A DNA stretch of 64,000 bases, from the NCBI RefSeq assembly GCF_020735465.1, contig NZ_CP085935.1, positions 62,001-126,000 on the forward strand, written 5' to 3'. Both the position numbers and the translations under genes were made by a program. The stretch is from Collinsella stercoris DSM 13279 (GTDB lineage Bacteria > Actinomycetota > Coriobacteriia > Coriobacteriales > Coriobacteriaceae). Numbering within the stretch: position 1 is the stretch's first letter; the number at the start of each line of letters is the position of its first letter. This document shows, in pieces, positions 41,276 through 48,793 of the stretch. Under the pieces are notes generated by a model. It did not search any database. It was not told the origin of the DNA and saw only the letters and a list, made by a program, of their open reading frames with translations.

Positions 41276-42517
41276 ATGCGGCTTGCTGATTACGTTGTTC
41301 GGTTTTCACTGGGGACAATCCCGACTGTCGGGAATCCGCGAACCGGTGCAATTGTAGGCTTGACTCCAGATGGACAAACGCTTGTGGAGTCGATGTCGCG
41401 ATGTGACATTGAGCCGGCCGAAGTGCCTGCATCTTGTTTGCAACTTGTTGATTATTTACAATGCCATGGCTTCCTTGCTGACAACGATTCCGCTGCTCCG
41501 GTAGTCACCTCCGCATACTTGCATGTTACTCCTCAATGCAACTTCTCGTGCATAGGTTGCTATTCTGGTTCAGATCGCATGGCACATTATTGTGTGCCTA
41601 CCGTTGACCAGCTCACTGTTGCGATCAATATGCTGGCACAACTTGGTGTCCAGGAACTAATTTATTCCGGTGGCGAGCCGTTCATGAGGGAAGATATGGC
41701 TCTATTGGTACGGAGAGCCGCGTATCATGGCATACCGCGGCAAACCATCATTACAAACGGTTCGCTGTTGAGCAAACATTGTTTGACGTCGTTTAGGGGC
41801 TTCGTTCAGACCGTTGCTTTATCGTGTGATCGTCTTTTTGACGACGAGATATCTTACTTGGGCCGGGATATCTCTGCTGCAGATTATTTAGTGACATGTG
41901 ACGCTGTGTGCGCAGCGGGCCTTCGTCCTCACATCCTGCTTACGCTGCATCCCAAGAATTACCTGAACATACCTCGCTATCTTGCGCTTGCAGATGAGCG
42001 TGGTTTCACGATCGGCTTTAGCCTTCTAAGCTGCATCTCCTCTGAGTGTCACGATCTGGTCTTCACTGATGAGCAGCTTCAAGAGCTTGCGGAAATTTTG
42101 ATGTCGGAACAAGTAGGTGTCGGCGATTATGCAGAGTCTTCCGGCTGCACTCATTTACATGGTCTGACCTGTGTGACATATTGTGGGGCGGGACGAAGGT
42201 GCGTAAGCGTATCGTATGATGGAACGATATACCCATGTCACATGTTGCACATACCCGAACTGCGTGTAGGCAATGCCTTTGTCGATAGTGGCGAGGATGT
42301 TCGAAAAGGTCTCGCGTCACACCCTCTTCAATCGGTTGATGAAGTGCCCGGTTGTAAATCATGTGACATTCGATATCTCTGCGGAGGCGGTTGTCGTGCG
42401 CGGATGATGCATGCGTCAGGCAGTTGGTTTTCCAATCGATCCTCATGCGACCCCTATTGCATGTTCTATCAGCATGTGATTGGATTGCAAATCGACCGAG
42501 TCTTGGGAAAGGGGTGA
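41276..42517 (+). CDS. Radical SAM/SPASM peptide maturase
   Basis: The 413-residue enzyme has the radical SAM cluster motif CNFSCIGC (C88, C92, C95), GGEP at 132-135, and a C-terminal SPASM domain with cysteines C303, C309, C321, C360, C363, C369, C373, C391 and C395 (signature CGGGC) for two auxiliary clusters. Residues 1-70 resemble a PqqD-like peptide-recognition region. Enzymes of this type install cross-links, thioethers or other changes on ribosomal peptides. AGGTGG lies six bases before ATG 41276. The gene heads a low-GC cluster with a small peptide frame, a regulator pair, a secreted protein and an ABC exporter. The substrate is not proven. Confidence 0.9.
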   Translation: MRLADYVVRFSLGTIPTVGNPRTGAIVGLTPDGQTLVESMSRCDIEPAEVPASCLQLVDYLQCHGFLADNDSAAPVVTSAYLHVTPQCNFSCIGCYSGSDRMAHYCVPTVDQLTVAINMLAQLGVQELIYSGGEPFMREDMALLVRRAAYHGIPRQTIITNGSLLSKHCLTSFRGFVQTVALSCDRLFDDEISYLGRDISAADYLVTCDAVCAAGLRPHILLTLHPKNYLNIPRYLALADERGFTIGFSLLSCISSECHDLVFTDEQLQELAEILMSEQVGVGDYAESSGCTHLHGLTCVTYCGAGRRCVSVSYDGTIYPCHMLHIPELRVGNAFVDSGEDVRKGLASHPLQSVDEVPGCKSCDIRYLCGGGCRARMMHASGSWFSNRSSCDPYCMFYQHVIGLQIDRVLGKG

Positions 42518-42522
42518 GTTAA

Positions 42523-42594
42523 ATGTTGTTTGTGATTGAGGGTGCTTACTATGATAAGTGTACGGTAATTTTCGGCATCAAGATTGGTAGATAG
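42523..42594 (+). CDS. 23-residue candidate precursor peptide next to the radical SAM gene
   Basis: An ATG frame of 23 codons starts five bases after the radical SAM stop, with AAAGGGG about 12 bases upstream. The peptide begins MLFVIEGAYYDK, has one cysteine (C13), two adjacent tyrosines and ends IFGIKIGR. Its size and place recall PqqA (also 23 residues, with Glu and Tyr as substrates and a basic end), but the sequences are not alike enough to claim homology. The next gene starts nine bases later. It could also be a translational coupling leader. No membrane or signal features are seen. Confidence 0.45.
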   Translation: MLFVIEGAYYDKCTVIFGIKIGR

Positions 42595-42603
42595 GAGATC
42601 GTT

Positions 42604-43152
42604 TTGCCTAAAGTCGTGCATAGCAACGATGCGCGTTATAGAGAAGTCGAAGCACGGGCTCACGTCGGGAGACGGCCGCTGCGTTTCGCCTTCTTTACGG
42701 GAGCATCATTTGCAGTCATTGTGTTGGCGCTTGGTGGATTGTCGGCTTTGTCCGGTTCTTATCTGTTGGGCCAATCGTTGAAAGATGGCACATTAAATGC
42801 CTTAGCTGCTGTATCCATCGCTTTTGAGCTATGCTCATCTGTTCTTGACATTGTCGTATCGGTTTTGGTTCTGAGGTTCTACATAAGGGTTTATCGAGGT
42901 GGGTTGCAGCAGTGTTTCTCTAGTTCAAAGGAAATGCGTGCAATTGCCATTTGCTTATTGATAAACGTAATCGTCAAGCTGATTTCGCCCAAATTGCCAA
43001 CAATGTACCTGTTTTCAGGCGTTATTGAGCTCGAGAGCTCGGGTCCTTCCCTCGATCTTTTGTCCCTTTTCATGTCGGGCTTCTTTTTCGTGCTGTCCTC
43101 GATCTTTCAGTATGGTGCGGCGGTTCAAAATGATTCCGACGAAATAGTATAG
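42604..43152 (+). CDS. DUF2975-type integral membrane protein
   Basis: The 182-residue product has four membrane segments (about 28-52, 62-88, 105-127 and 148-168) and ends SIFQYGAAVQNDSDEIV, the typical end of DUF2975 proteins. That family is regularly encoded directly before a small XRE regulator, as here. The function is unknown; a membrane-bound partner controlling the regulator is a reasonable inference. The start is TTG with AGGAGA four bases upstream. It lies between the radical SAM gene and the regulator in one likely transcript. Confidence 0.75.
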   Translation: MPKVVHSNDARYREVEARAHVGRRPLRFAFFTGASFAVIVLALGGLSALSGSYLLGQSLKDGTLNALAAVSIAFELCSSVLDIVVSVLVLRFYIRVYRGGLQQCFSSSKEMRAIAICLLINVIVKLISPKLPTMYLFSGVIELESSGPSLDLLSLFMSGFFFVLSSIFQYGAAVQNDSDEIV

Positions 43153-43167
43153 CCGGGGAGTTTGGGC

Positions 43168-43419
43168 ATGCAGATTGTAATGCGCCTTGATGTGATGATG
43201 GCAAAGCGCAAGATGACGGTGACGCAACTCGCGAAGGAAACGGGTCTTTCGGCGGTGAATATAACGCGCATCAAAAATGGGCGACTGCAAGGTATTCGTT
43301 TTTCGAGTCTCGTGCTGCTGTGCGATGCTCTGCATTGCAAGCCCGGTGACCTAATTGATTATATGTCGGACGAGGAATTCGAAGAGGAGTTCGGCTATCC
43401 GCCGGAGCGAGACGAGTAA
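43168..43419 (+). CDS. Small XRE-family (YozG-like) transcriptional regulator
   Basis: The 83-residue protein is a single Cro/C1 helix-turn-helix: MAKRKMTVTQLAKETGLSAV, NITRIKNGRLQGIRFSSLVL and LCDALHCKPGDLIDYM. Such minimal regulators pair with DUF2975 membrane proteins. GGGGAG lies eight bases before ATG 43168. A terminator follows at 43471, and a large palindrome overlaps the next promoter, which is a plausible binding site for this protein. The last residues are strongly acidic. Confidence 0.88.
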   Translation: MQIVMRLDVMMAKRKMTVTQLAKETGLSAVNITRIKNGRLQGIRFSSLVLLCDALHCKPGDLIDYMSDEEFEEEFGYPPERDE

Positions 43420-43470
43420 GATTCGCTTTTGGATTTTTGCAACACATCACTATAGTCGGTGTTAGTGTTA

Positions 43471-43496
43471 TAGCTCCTGGTGCTAGGAGCTATTTT
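43471..43496 (+). terminator. Terminator after the XRE regulator
   Basis: TAGCTCCT and AGGAGCTA form an 8-bp stem with a 6-base loop, followed by TTTTC. Confidence 0.8.
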
Positions 43497-43500
43497 CATA

Positions 43501-43551
43501 ATTGAAATCAATCATCTCATGATTGATTTCAATCAGAAGGAAGACTATATT
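43501..43551 (+). promoter_or_regulatory. Promoter and 14-bp-arm palindrome before the secreted protein
   Basis: ATTGAAATCAATCA and TGATTGATTTCAAT (43501-43514 and 43520-43533) are perfect arms around TCTCA. The right arm contains a -35-like TTGATT (43523-43528); a -10 TATATT follows after 17 bases (43546-43551). TGATTGATTTC recurs at 41250-41260 before the radical SAM gene. Confidence 0.7.
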
Positions 43552-43608
43552 ATCGGACATGGACGAAGGGAATCGTCCATGCGGGTCTCGAAAGGAAGGA
43601 GCCTTGCA

Positions 43609-44046
43609 ATGACGAAGTCAATGACGAGGGATAAAGGAGGGCTGCTCGCGTTGTTTGCATGTGTGCTAATCGCGGTTTCTTTGGTTGCCGCGCCGGTGGC
43701 ATCATATGCTAACAATCATCAAGATGTTCGTTATACGAGGTATGTTGGATCTAGCGCAACCAGCTCGTACACGTCGCGTCGGCTCAAGGTTGATGCGTCG
43801 TCGATGTATTCATATAACGATAAATCTGCAGGCAGCTATTATGCTATGGGAGTGGGCTTTGCATCCGCTTCGAGCACTACAGGGCATCTCAACACCGTTA
43901 TCGATAATGTTCTCTGCCGAAAGGGCAACGCCTATTTTATTCGCCAAAACGTGCATGAGCTCGGGTATGGTTACGCAGCTCTGAAGATCACTCCGATGTT
44001 TACTAGCGGAAGCATCAACATGCTGTGGAGTGCCGACAGCGTCTAG
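43609..44046 (+). CDS. Secreted 145-residue protein of the peptide/ABC cluster
   Basis: The product has a clear signal peptide (LLALFACVLIAVSLVAAPVA, likely cut after SYA near residue 34), giving a mature chain of about 110 residues rich in Ser, Tyr and Ala with one cysteine. I do not recognise a domain with certainty; the C-terminal half (YFIRQNVHELGYGYAALKI to a final WSADSV) recalls small exported proteins encoded beside bacteriocin-type ABC exporters. AAGGAG lies eight bases before ATG 43609. It has its own operator-promoter and a terminator directly after its stop, so it may be made in excess over the ABC genes behind it. It is the alternative substrate candidate for this system. Confidence 0.7.
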   Translation: MTKSMTRDKGGLLALFACVLIAVSLVAAPVASYANNHQDVRYTRYVGSSATSSYTSRRLKVDASSMYSYNDKSAGSYYAMGVGFASASSTTGHLNTVIDNVLCRKGNAYFIRQNVHELGYGYAALKITPMFTSGSINMLWSADSV

Positions 44047-44060
44047 TGAATGTATCTGCG

Positions 44061-44097
44061 CGTCGGTCGCGGTATCGTACGCGGCCGACGTCTTTTT
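44061..44097 (+). terminator. Terminator (likely leaky) between the secreted protein and the ABC genes
   Basis: CGTCGGTCGCG and CGCGGCCGACG form an 11-bp stem with one G-T pair, followed by TCTTTTTT. The next ribosome site starts within ten bases, so read-through would feed the ABC operon. Confidence 0.8.
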
Positions 44098-44108
44098 TAG
44101 GAGGGTCG

Positions 44109-44819
44109 ATGCGAAAGATAACCCGTAACGCCATTGTGGCTACGGTGTCGACCGTCGCTGTCATAGCCGTGGCGTTTCCGGTGTTCTCGCGCGCGATGGG
44201 GAAGTTACAAAATGAGGGAAGCGGGTGGGAGCCAACGCATGCTTCTCAGCTCCCTTCTGCCGATGCCCCTGTGGAGGAAGACCCGGGTGGAGTTCCGGTA
44301 GAGGCGGCGATCGGCGAGTCATTTATCGTCGGCGAGCAACTTGAGGTTACGGTTAACGGCATTGCGTGCCAAAAAGAGAAAGGGCCCCTGCCGGAGCTGT
44401 CTCAGGATTGGGCCGATTATTACGGCGTGATTTTAGATACGAACGGGACGATACAAAACGATTTCGTATACGTGATTGTTGAGGCGACATTTAAAAACGT
44501 ATCGGACAGCGCTGATGCGGGTGAGATTCGTCTCAACCAGAGCTGCCTAGCGCAAGATGTCGACGGGGATGTATCGCCCGTTGCGGAGGTGGTCCTGTGC
44601 GACTCGGTTGACCTGAATGCGCAGGTGAGCAATGCCGGTGAATACGACTTGGCTGACGGTGAGTCGATTACGACCCACTTGGGATATGTCGTGCCCCAGG
44701 ATGCTCTTTCCGATTCTGGCTCGCCGCTGTACTTTTTGCCCGATTTCACGGGCGCATCATTGTACGATCCGGCTTCTGTAAACGCTCATTGGGTCAAAGT
44801 TCCAGCGTTCGAGGGGTAA
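44109..44819 (+). CDS. Membrane-anchored extracytoplasmic protein of the ABC cluster
   Basis: The 236-residue product has an N-terminal hydrophobic segment (NAIVATVSTVAVIAVAFPVF) followed by a beta-rich outer domain. The stretch NDFVYVIVEATFKNVSDS and LNQSCLAQDVDGD resemble immunoglobulin-like domains of the DUF4352/DUF5067 type found on exported proteins. A similar architecture recurs in the last gene of the cluster. AGGAGG lies five bases before the ATG. A role in producer immunity or as an exporter accessory is my inference from position alone. Confidence 0.65.
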   Translation: MRKITRNAIVATVSTVAVIAVAFPVFSRAMGKLQNEGSGWEPTHASQLPSADAPVEEDPGGVPVEAAIGESFIVGEQLEVTVNGIACQKEKGPLPELSQDWADYYGVILDTNGTIQNDFVYVIVEATFKNVSDSADAGEIRLNQSCLAQDVDGDVSPVAEVVLCDSVDLNAQVSNAGEYDLADGESITTHLGYVVPQDALSDSGSPLYFLPDFTGASLYDPASVNAHWVKVPAFEG

Positions 44820-44874
44820 TGAGACACGGCGGTCATGAGATTTGCGTAGTGTCTGCTTGGTAGAGGAGATGGCT

Positions 44875-45711
44875 ATGAGCAAGCTGCTCGCAATCGAACT
44901 CAAGCGCGCTTTTAGCAGCAGCGGCATGGTTGCGGCCTTGCTGGTCGGATGCGCCTTGGCTATTCATCATTTTGTCGCCTCGGTGACGGCTGGATGCTAT
45001 CTTACTGGTTTTGAGGCCGAGGCGGAGCGACTGGGGTCCATGGTCTTCGCTCCTGATTTCCTTTGGGGTTGCTGGATGGGGGCCGATGGTACCAAGTTTC
45101 ATGGGTACCTGCTCCTGCTGCTTATGCCTGTTTTGGCTGGACTGCCACACGCCGCCTCCTATGTAGAGGATCGTGCCAACGGCTATTTGGTCACGGTGTT
45201 CTCTCGTGTTGAACGCCGGTCGTACTACGCATCAAAATGGCTTGCCACGTTTGTGTCCGGAGGCGTCGTCTCGTCGTTGCCGTTTGTCTTGAATTTCCTG
45301 TTATTTCTCACGGTGTATCCCGTCGTCGATCCTGTGATCGGGTCGGGCCACTGCGTGGCGGGTGTCAATGCTATTTTCTCCAGTGTGTACTTCTCCCATC
45401 CTCTTGCGTGGGTGGTGCTTTGGATTTGCGTGCTGTTCGTCGCTGGTGGTCTCATGGCGACGCTCGGGCTGGCGGTGACGCCTCTGACGGAGTATCGGCT
45501 GGTTGTTCACGTCCTGCCGTTTTTGTTTTTGTATATCGTCGCGATGGCGCTTGGCGCATTCGGCCTTGGGAGGCTGGGGCTCTTTACGCTCATTGATCCC
45601 TTGCGCAACGAGGGCGGCTTACCGGTACTTGTCGGTGAGCTTGCAATCATGTTCGCCCTTTCTGCCGGGGTCCTGACATGCATGTGCGCCCGTCGAACGG
45701 ACGTGGCATGA
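44875..45711 (+). CDS. ABC-2-type permease, first of three
   Basis: The 278-residue protein has about six membrane segments and the ABC-2 permease character: a cytoplasmic start, EDRANGYLVTVFSRVERRSYYASKW as the coupling region near 98-122, then paired hydrophobic helices. GAGGAG lies six bases before ATG 44875. The stop overlaps the next permease start (ATGA). With two further permeases and one ATPase in the same unit it forms an exporter; the cargo is probably the cluster's peptide or secreted protein. Confidence 0.8.
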   Translation: MSKLLAIELKRAFSSSGMVAALLVGCALAIHHFVASVTAGCYLTGFEAEAERLGSMVFAPDFLWGCWMGADGTKFHGYLLLLLMPVLAGLPHAASYVEDRANGYLVTVFSRVERRSYYASKWLATFVSGGVVSSLPFVLNFLLFLTVYPVVDPVIGSGHCVAGVNAIFSSVYFSHPLAWVVLWICVLFVAGGLMATLGLAVTPLTEYRLVVHVLPFLFLYIVAMALGAFGLGRLGLFTLIDPLRNEGGLPVLVGELAIMFALSAGVLTCMCARRTDVA

Positions 45712-46460
45712 GATCGCTGGGGTATCGGAGGTTACATAAGGGCTTTGCGCTTTTGGCGCTTGGCTCGCTGGCTTTCGCGCTTGCCGCGCTCATGCACGAT
45801 CTGTTTGGCTGGGCAAGCGTCGATCTTGGAGTGAGCGCTTGCGCGGTCGATGTGCTGCTGGGCGCGCTTGACCCACGTGTTGCTCCCATTGCCCTTGGTA
45901 TTCCAGCGTCCATGGCGCTCCTTGCGTTCACCAATAACGATTTTGACGCGCGGTTCGTGTTGTTGCACACGGCAGGGCGTCGATCTCTTGCCATGGGGGA
46001 GTGCGTATGCGCGGGGGCGGCGGCGGGTCTGGCTGTTCTCGGCGCGCTATTCCTGACGGGTGTGCTGTCGTGTGTTTCGGGAGCTTCATTCCTAAACTGG
46101 GGGGATGCGGCGTCTTATGGCGCGTGGCGCGCAGGCATGCCGATGTCCGTGCCGATGCCCGTTCCCCTTCTCACGTTCTCAATAAGCGCCTTTTCAGCGC
46201 TCTTTGTGCTGCTTGTGTTTGAGGTCTGGGGGCGATGGGTGTGTAAGCGAGCGTGGTGGAGCCTGGTGGCCATCATCCCGTATTCCTTGCTATATGCGGT
46301 GACCTTGGGGCCGATTCTCGCCGTGGGCCCCGAGAGCTTCGCCTCCGTCCCTTGGTCCTCGCTTACGTGCTCCATGTTGCTTGTTGTGGGAGCAGGCGTG
46401 TTGTCGTACCTGTTTTCTCGTTCTTCCCTCGTTGGAAATAAGGACTTCTATGGCTGCTGA
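45708..46460 (+). CDS. ABC-2-type permease, second of three
   Basis: This 250-residue protein has about six hydrophobic segments. It begins MRSLGYRRLHKGFALLALGS and includes FTNNDFDARFVLLHTAGRRS near 76-95, which looks like the coupling helix region. It overlaps the first permease by four bases and the third by eleven, showing tight coupling. The three permeases are only weakly alike, so they are probably different subunits rather than fresh duplicates. Confidence 0.75.
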   Translation: MRSLGYRRLHKGFALLALGSLAFALAALMHDLFGWASVDLGVSACAVDVLLGALDPRVAPIALGIPASMALLAFTNNDFDARFVLLHTAGRRSLAMGECVCAGAAAGLAVLGALFLTGVLSCVSGASFLNWGDAASYGAWRAGMPMSVPMPVPLLTFSISAFSALFVLLVFEVWGRWVCKRAWWSLVAIIPYSLLYAVTLGPILAVGPESFASVPWSSLTCSMLLVVGAGVLSYLFSRSSLVGNKDFYGC

Positions 46461-47271
46461 TCGACGTTCCTCCCACCATGCGTCCCTGCGTGCTCGCGCC
46501 GGTATTGCGCCGTTGCACGTCGGGGCGCTCATGCTCGCTGAAATCTTGATCGTGTTCGCCTCGGCAAGTGAGGTCCAGGCGTATGCGGGCGCCGACATGA
46601 CGGCGGGTGATGTGTTCTACAACATTTCCCGAGGAATGATGGTGCAGGAGTATTTCGCCTCGGGTCGAACGTTCTCAATTCCCGTGCTGTGGCTGACGAA
46701 CATCCTCGTTCTTCTCCTTGGGGCGGTGATGCTCGCAATGCCCTCGCGTGATGGCATTGAGCGCGGGCGGATGATGGCATCGGGTAGTCGAACGCATTAC
46801 TGGCTGTCTCGGTGCGTACTTGCGTTGATCTGGCCCCTGCTGGCGCTGATCACTCGCCTTGCCTGCAGCGAGGCGTTTGCCCTTGCTTGGGGAGGATCGG
46901 CGGCGATGGGGCAGGTGTCAGATGGCGCCTGTATCTTGTTTGAGTCGCAGGGGGTCGTCGTGTGGGGCGGCGCTCAGCTCGTCGCCACGGTGCTGATTGA
47001 GCTGGTTGGCGGATGTGTCATGTGCCTTGCGCTTGCTTCGATGGCGCTGGCGACACATACGCCGATTGCATGCATGGTGGCGATCGGATATGTGGTCGTC
47101 GGCGTGTACTCGTGTTCGCCACTATTTCTGACCAACTGGATGATGGCGTATCGGACGGTTGAGTACGGGTGCGGTTTATCGGCTGTGCTCGGTGCTGTTG
47201 CCGGAGTGTGCGTGCTGCTTTCGTGCTGCGTATATGCCCATGTACGCCTGCGCAGAAGAGACGTCATTTGA
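46450..47271 (+). CDS. ABC-2-type permease, third of three
   Basis: The 273-residue product has a basic N-terminus (MAADRRSSHHASLRARAG) and about six membrane segments, with an outer loop after the first (SEVQAYAGADMTAGDVFYNI) and a coupling-like segment SRDGIERGRMMASGSRTHYW near 98-118. It starts inside the end of the second permease gene. No ATP-binding motif is present; the ATPase is the next gene, 67 bases downstream. Confidence 0.75.
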   Translation: MAADRRSSHHASLRARAGIAPLHVGALMLAEILIVFASASEVQAYAGADMTAGDVFYNISRGMMVQEYFASGRTFSIPVLWLTNILVLLLGAVMLAMPSRDGIERGRMMASGSRTHYWLSRCVLALIWPLLALITRLACSEAFALAWGGSAAMGQVSDGACILFESQGVVVWGGAQLVATVLIELVGGCVMCLALASMALATHTPIACMVAIGYVVVGVYSCSPLFLTNWMMAYRTVEYGCGLSAVLGAVAGVCVLLSCCVYAHVRLRRRDVI

Positions 47272-47338
47272 GGATGGTGCTGTTGAGTGATTCGAGTAAC
47301 GAGTTCGTTGCTTCGTGATATGGAAGAAGGGGATTCCC

Positions 47339-47992
47339 GTGCATGTTTCGATCGATCATGTGACTAAGACGATCAAGGGCGAAACGGTTCTCAACGACAT
47401 ATGTCTGGAATTGGAGAGCGGGTCGGTGTATGGGTTGCGGGGCAAAAACGGTTCGGGGAAAACCATGCTGCTTCGTGTTCTGTGTGGCTTGGTTGTCCCG
47501 AGCGGCGGTCGCGTGATCGTTGACGGGGAGGCCCTCCATGAGGGGGAGCGGTCGTTTCCCGCCAGCGTGGGAGTGTTGATCGAAAATCCCGGGATCATTC
47601 GGAGCTATTCTGGATTTCGGTACCTCCAATCCGTGGCATCGGTTCGCGGAATCGCGTCCGATGAGGACATCGTGCGCATGATGCAGCGCCTTGGCCTCGA
47701 CCCCTTGAGCCGTAAGCCGCTGAGGAGTTATTCCTTGGGAATGAGGCAGAAAATCGGCATCATCGAGGCGCTCATGGAGAAGCCCGAACTTGTGCTGCTT
47801 GATGAGCCGTTCAATGCGTTGGACGACGGCTCGGTGCGAGAAGTTGTGCGTTTGATAGACGAGATGCGAACGGAGGGGGCGCTGGCCGTCGTCTCCTCGC
47901 ACGACCGCGATGAGCTCGATCTTATTTCCGATGTGATTGTCAATATGAGGGGCGGCTGCGTGACCGGTATCGAGCGGCAAGGAGCGGCGTGA
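47339..47992 (+). CDS. ABC transporter ATP-binding protein
   Basis: The 217-residue ATPase has Walker A GKNGSGKTMLLR near 35-46, a Q-loop region IENPGI, the signature YSLGMRQKIGI (SLGMRQ in place of LSGGQ, as in exporters of the bacitracin/lantibiotic type), Walker B LVLLDEPFNALDD, and the switch histidine in VVSSHDRDEL. I place the start at GTG 47339 with AGGGG six bases upstream. It drives export by the three permeases before it. The stop overlaps the next start by one base. Confidence 0.9.
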   Translation: MHVSIDHVTKTIKGETVLNDICLELESGSVYGLRGKNGSGKTMLLRVLCGLVVPSGGRVIVDGEALHEGERSFPASVGVLIENPGIIRSYSGFRYLQSVASVRGIASDEDIVRMMQRLGLDPLSRKPLRSYSLGMRQKIGIIEALMEKPELVLLDEPFNALDDGSVREVVRLIDEMRTEGALAVVSSHDRDELDLISDVIVNMRGGCVTGIERQGAA

Positions 47993-48633
47993 TGAGTGAT
48001 ACCCATGTTGCGCAAGTCGACAAGGATGCGTCGGATGCGCTCAAGGCAATAGGGCGTCGTCGTGCCCGGCGGCGTGTGGCGGCGCTCGCCGCGTTGGCGC
48101 TTGTCTGCGCAGGTGCTTTGGCGGTCGCGATTCGCTCCCATGCCCTGTCGAGTGCATATGCTCTGGGGGACCCCCTGGCGTTTGCCGAGGGAGTGGATGT
48201 TGTATATCCCGGAGCGGAGGACGTGTTGTTTTCCGTTGAGGGGGCGGGGTACCTGAGCGATACGGATGCCCAGACGATTTGTCCCGATGCATACGAGGAG
48301 GCATCTGAGGCGGCGGCGCGCTTCAAGATGTATAAAGTCGATTTGGCGTTCACGAACAACGGTAAGGCTGATTACCCGCTGGAGGAGCTTCTGCATTCTA
48401 TTCTGGCGATTGGCGATGCGTACGGAAACGGCGTGAACTACCGTGCGAGTGAGGAGGCATCCGGAGGGTCGCTGCCGACGAGTGCTCCCGCGGGCGAGGA
48501 GATTCGCTTTACGTTCGTGTATACGGTGTACGACTATTCGTTTACCGAAGAGCAATGGTCGAACATCGAGGCGGAGCACACACGCTTCATCTTCTCTATG
48601 TGGCCGCGTGTCGAATCGATCGAACTGCAATAG
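47992..48633 (+). CDS. Membrane-anchored extracytoplasmic protein, end of the ABC cluster
   Basis: The 213-residue product has a cytoplasmic basic stretch (GRRRARRR near 21-28), one membrane segment (VAALAALALVCAGALAVAI) and an outer domain with VDLAFTNNGKADYPLEELLH and a final SMWPRVESIELQ. Its plan mirrors the protein at 44109. I recognise no catalytic motif. The ATG shares a base with the ATPase stop. It may be an immunity or accessory subunit. No clear terminator follows in the 160 bases before disA. Confidence 0.65.
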   Translation: MSDTHVAQVDKDASDALKAIGRRRARRRVAALAALALVCAGALAVAIRSHALSSAYALGDPLAFAEGVDVVYPGAEDVLFSVEGAGYLSDTDAQTICPDAYEEASEAAARFKMYKVDLAFTNNGKADYPLEELLHSILAIGDAYGNGVNYRASEEASGGSLPTSAPAGEEIRFTFVYTVYDYSFTEEQWSNIEAEHTRFIFSMWPRVESIELQ

Positions 48634-48793
48634 ATGTGGGGCGTCAGTCCTAGAGTGCTTGCGATCCATGCGTCAGCCAACGTTGACCAGTCGGCGCTGC
48701 AACCGAGTCCGTCATAGCTTTTCTGCAAATCTCTGGTGGTGGCGGCAATTCGTGCGACAATGGGGCAAAGCGAGCGTTTGAGGAGGTACGCCC

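Noticed and set aside
42063-42446. Minus-strand frame within the radical SAM gene
   Set aside because: Overlaps the SPASM domain coding region; no family likeness or ribosome site.
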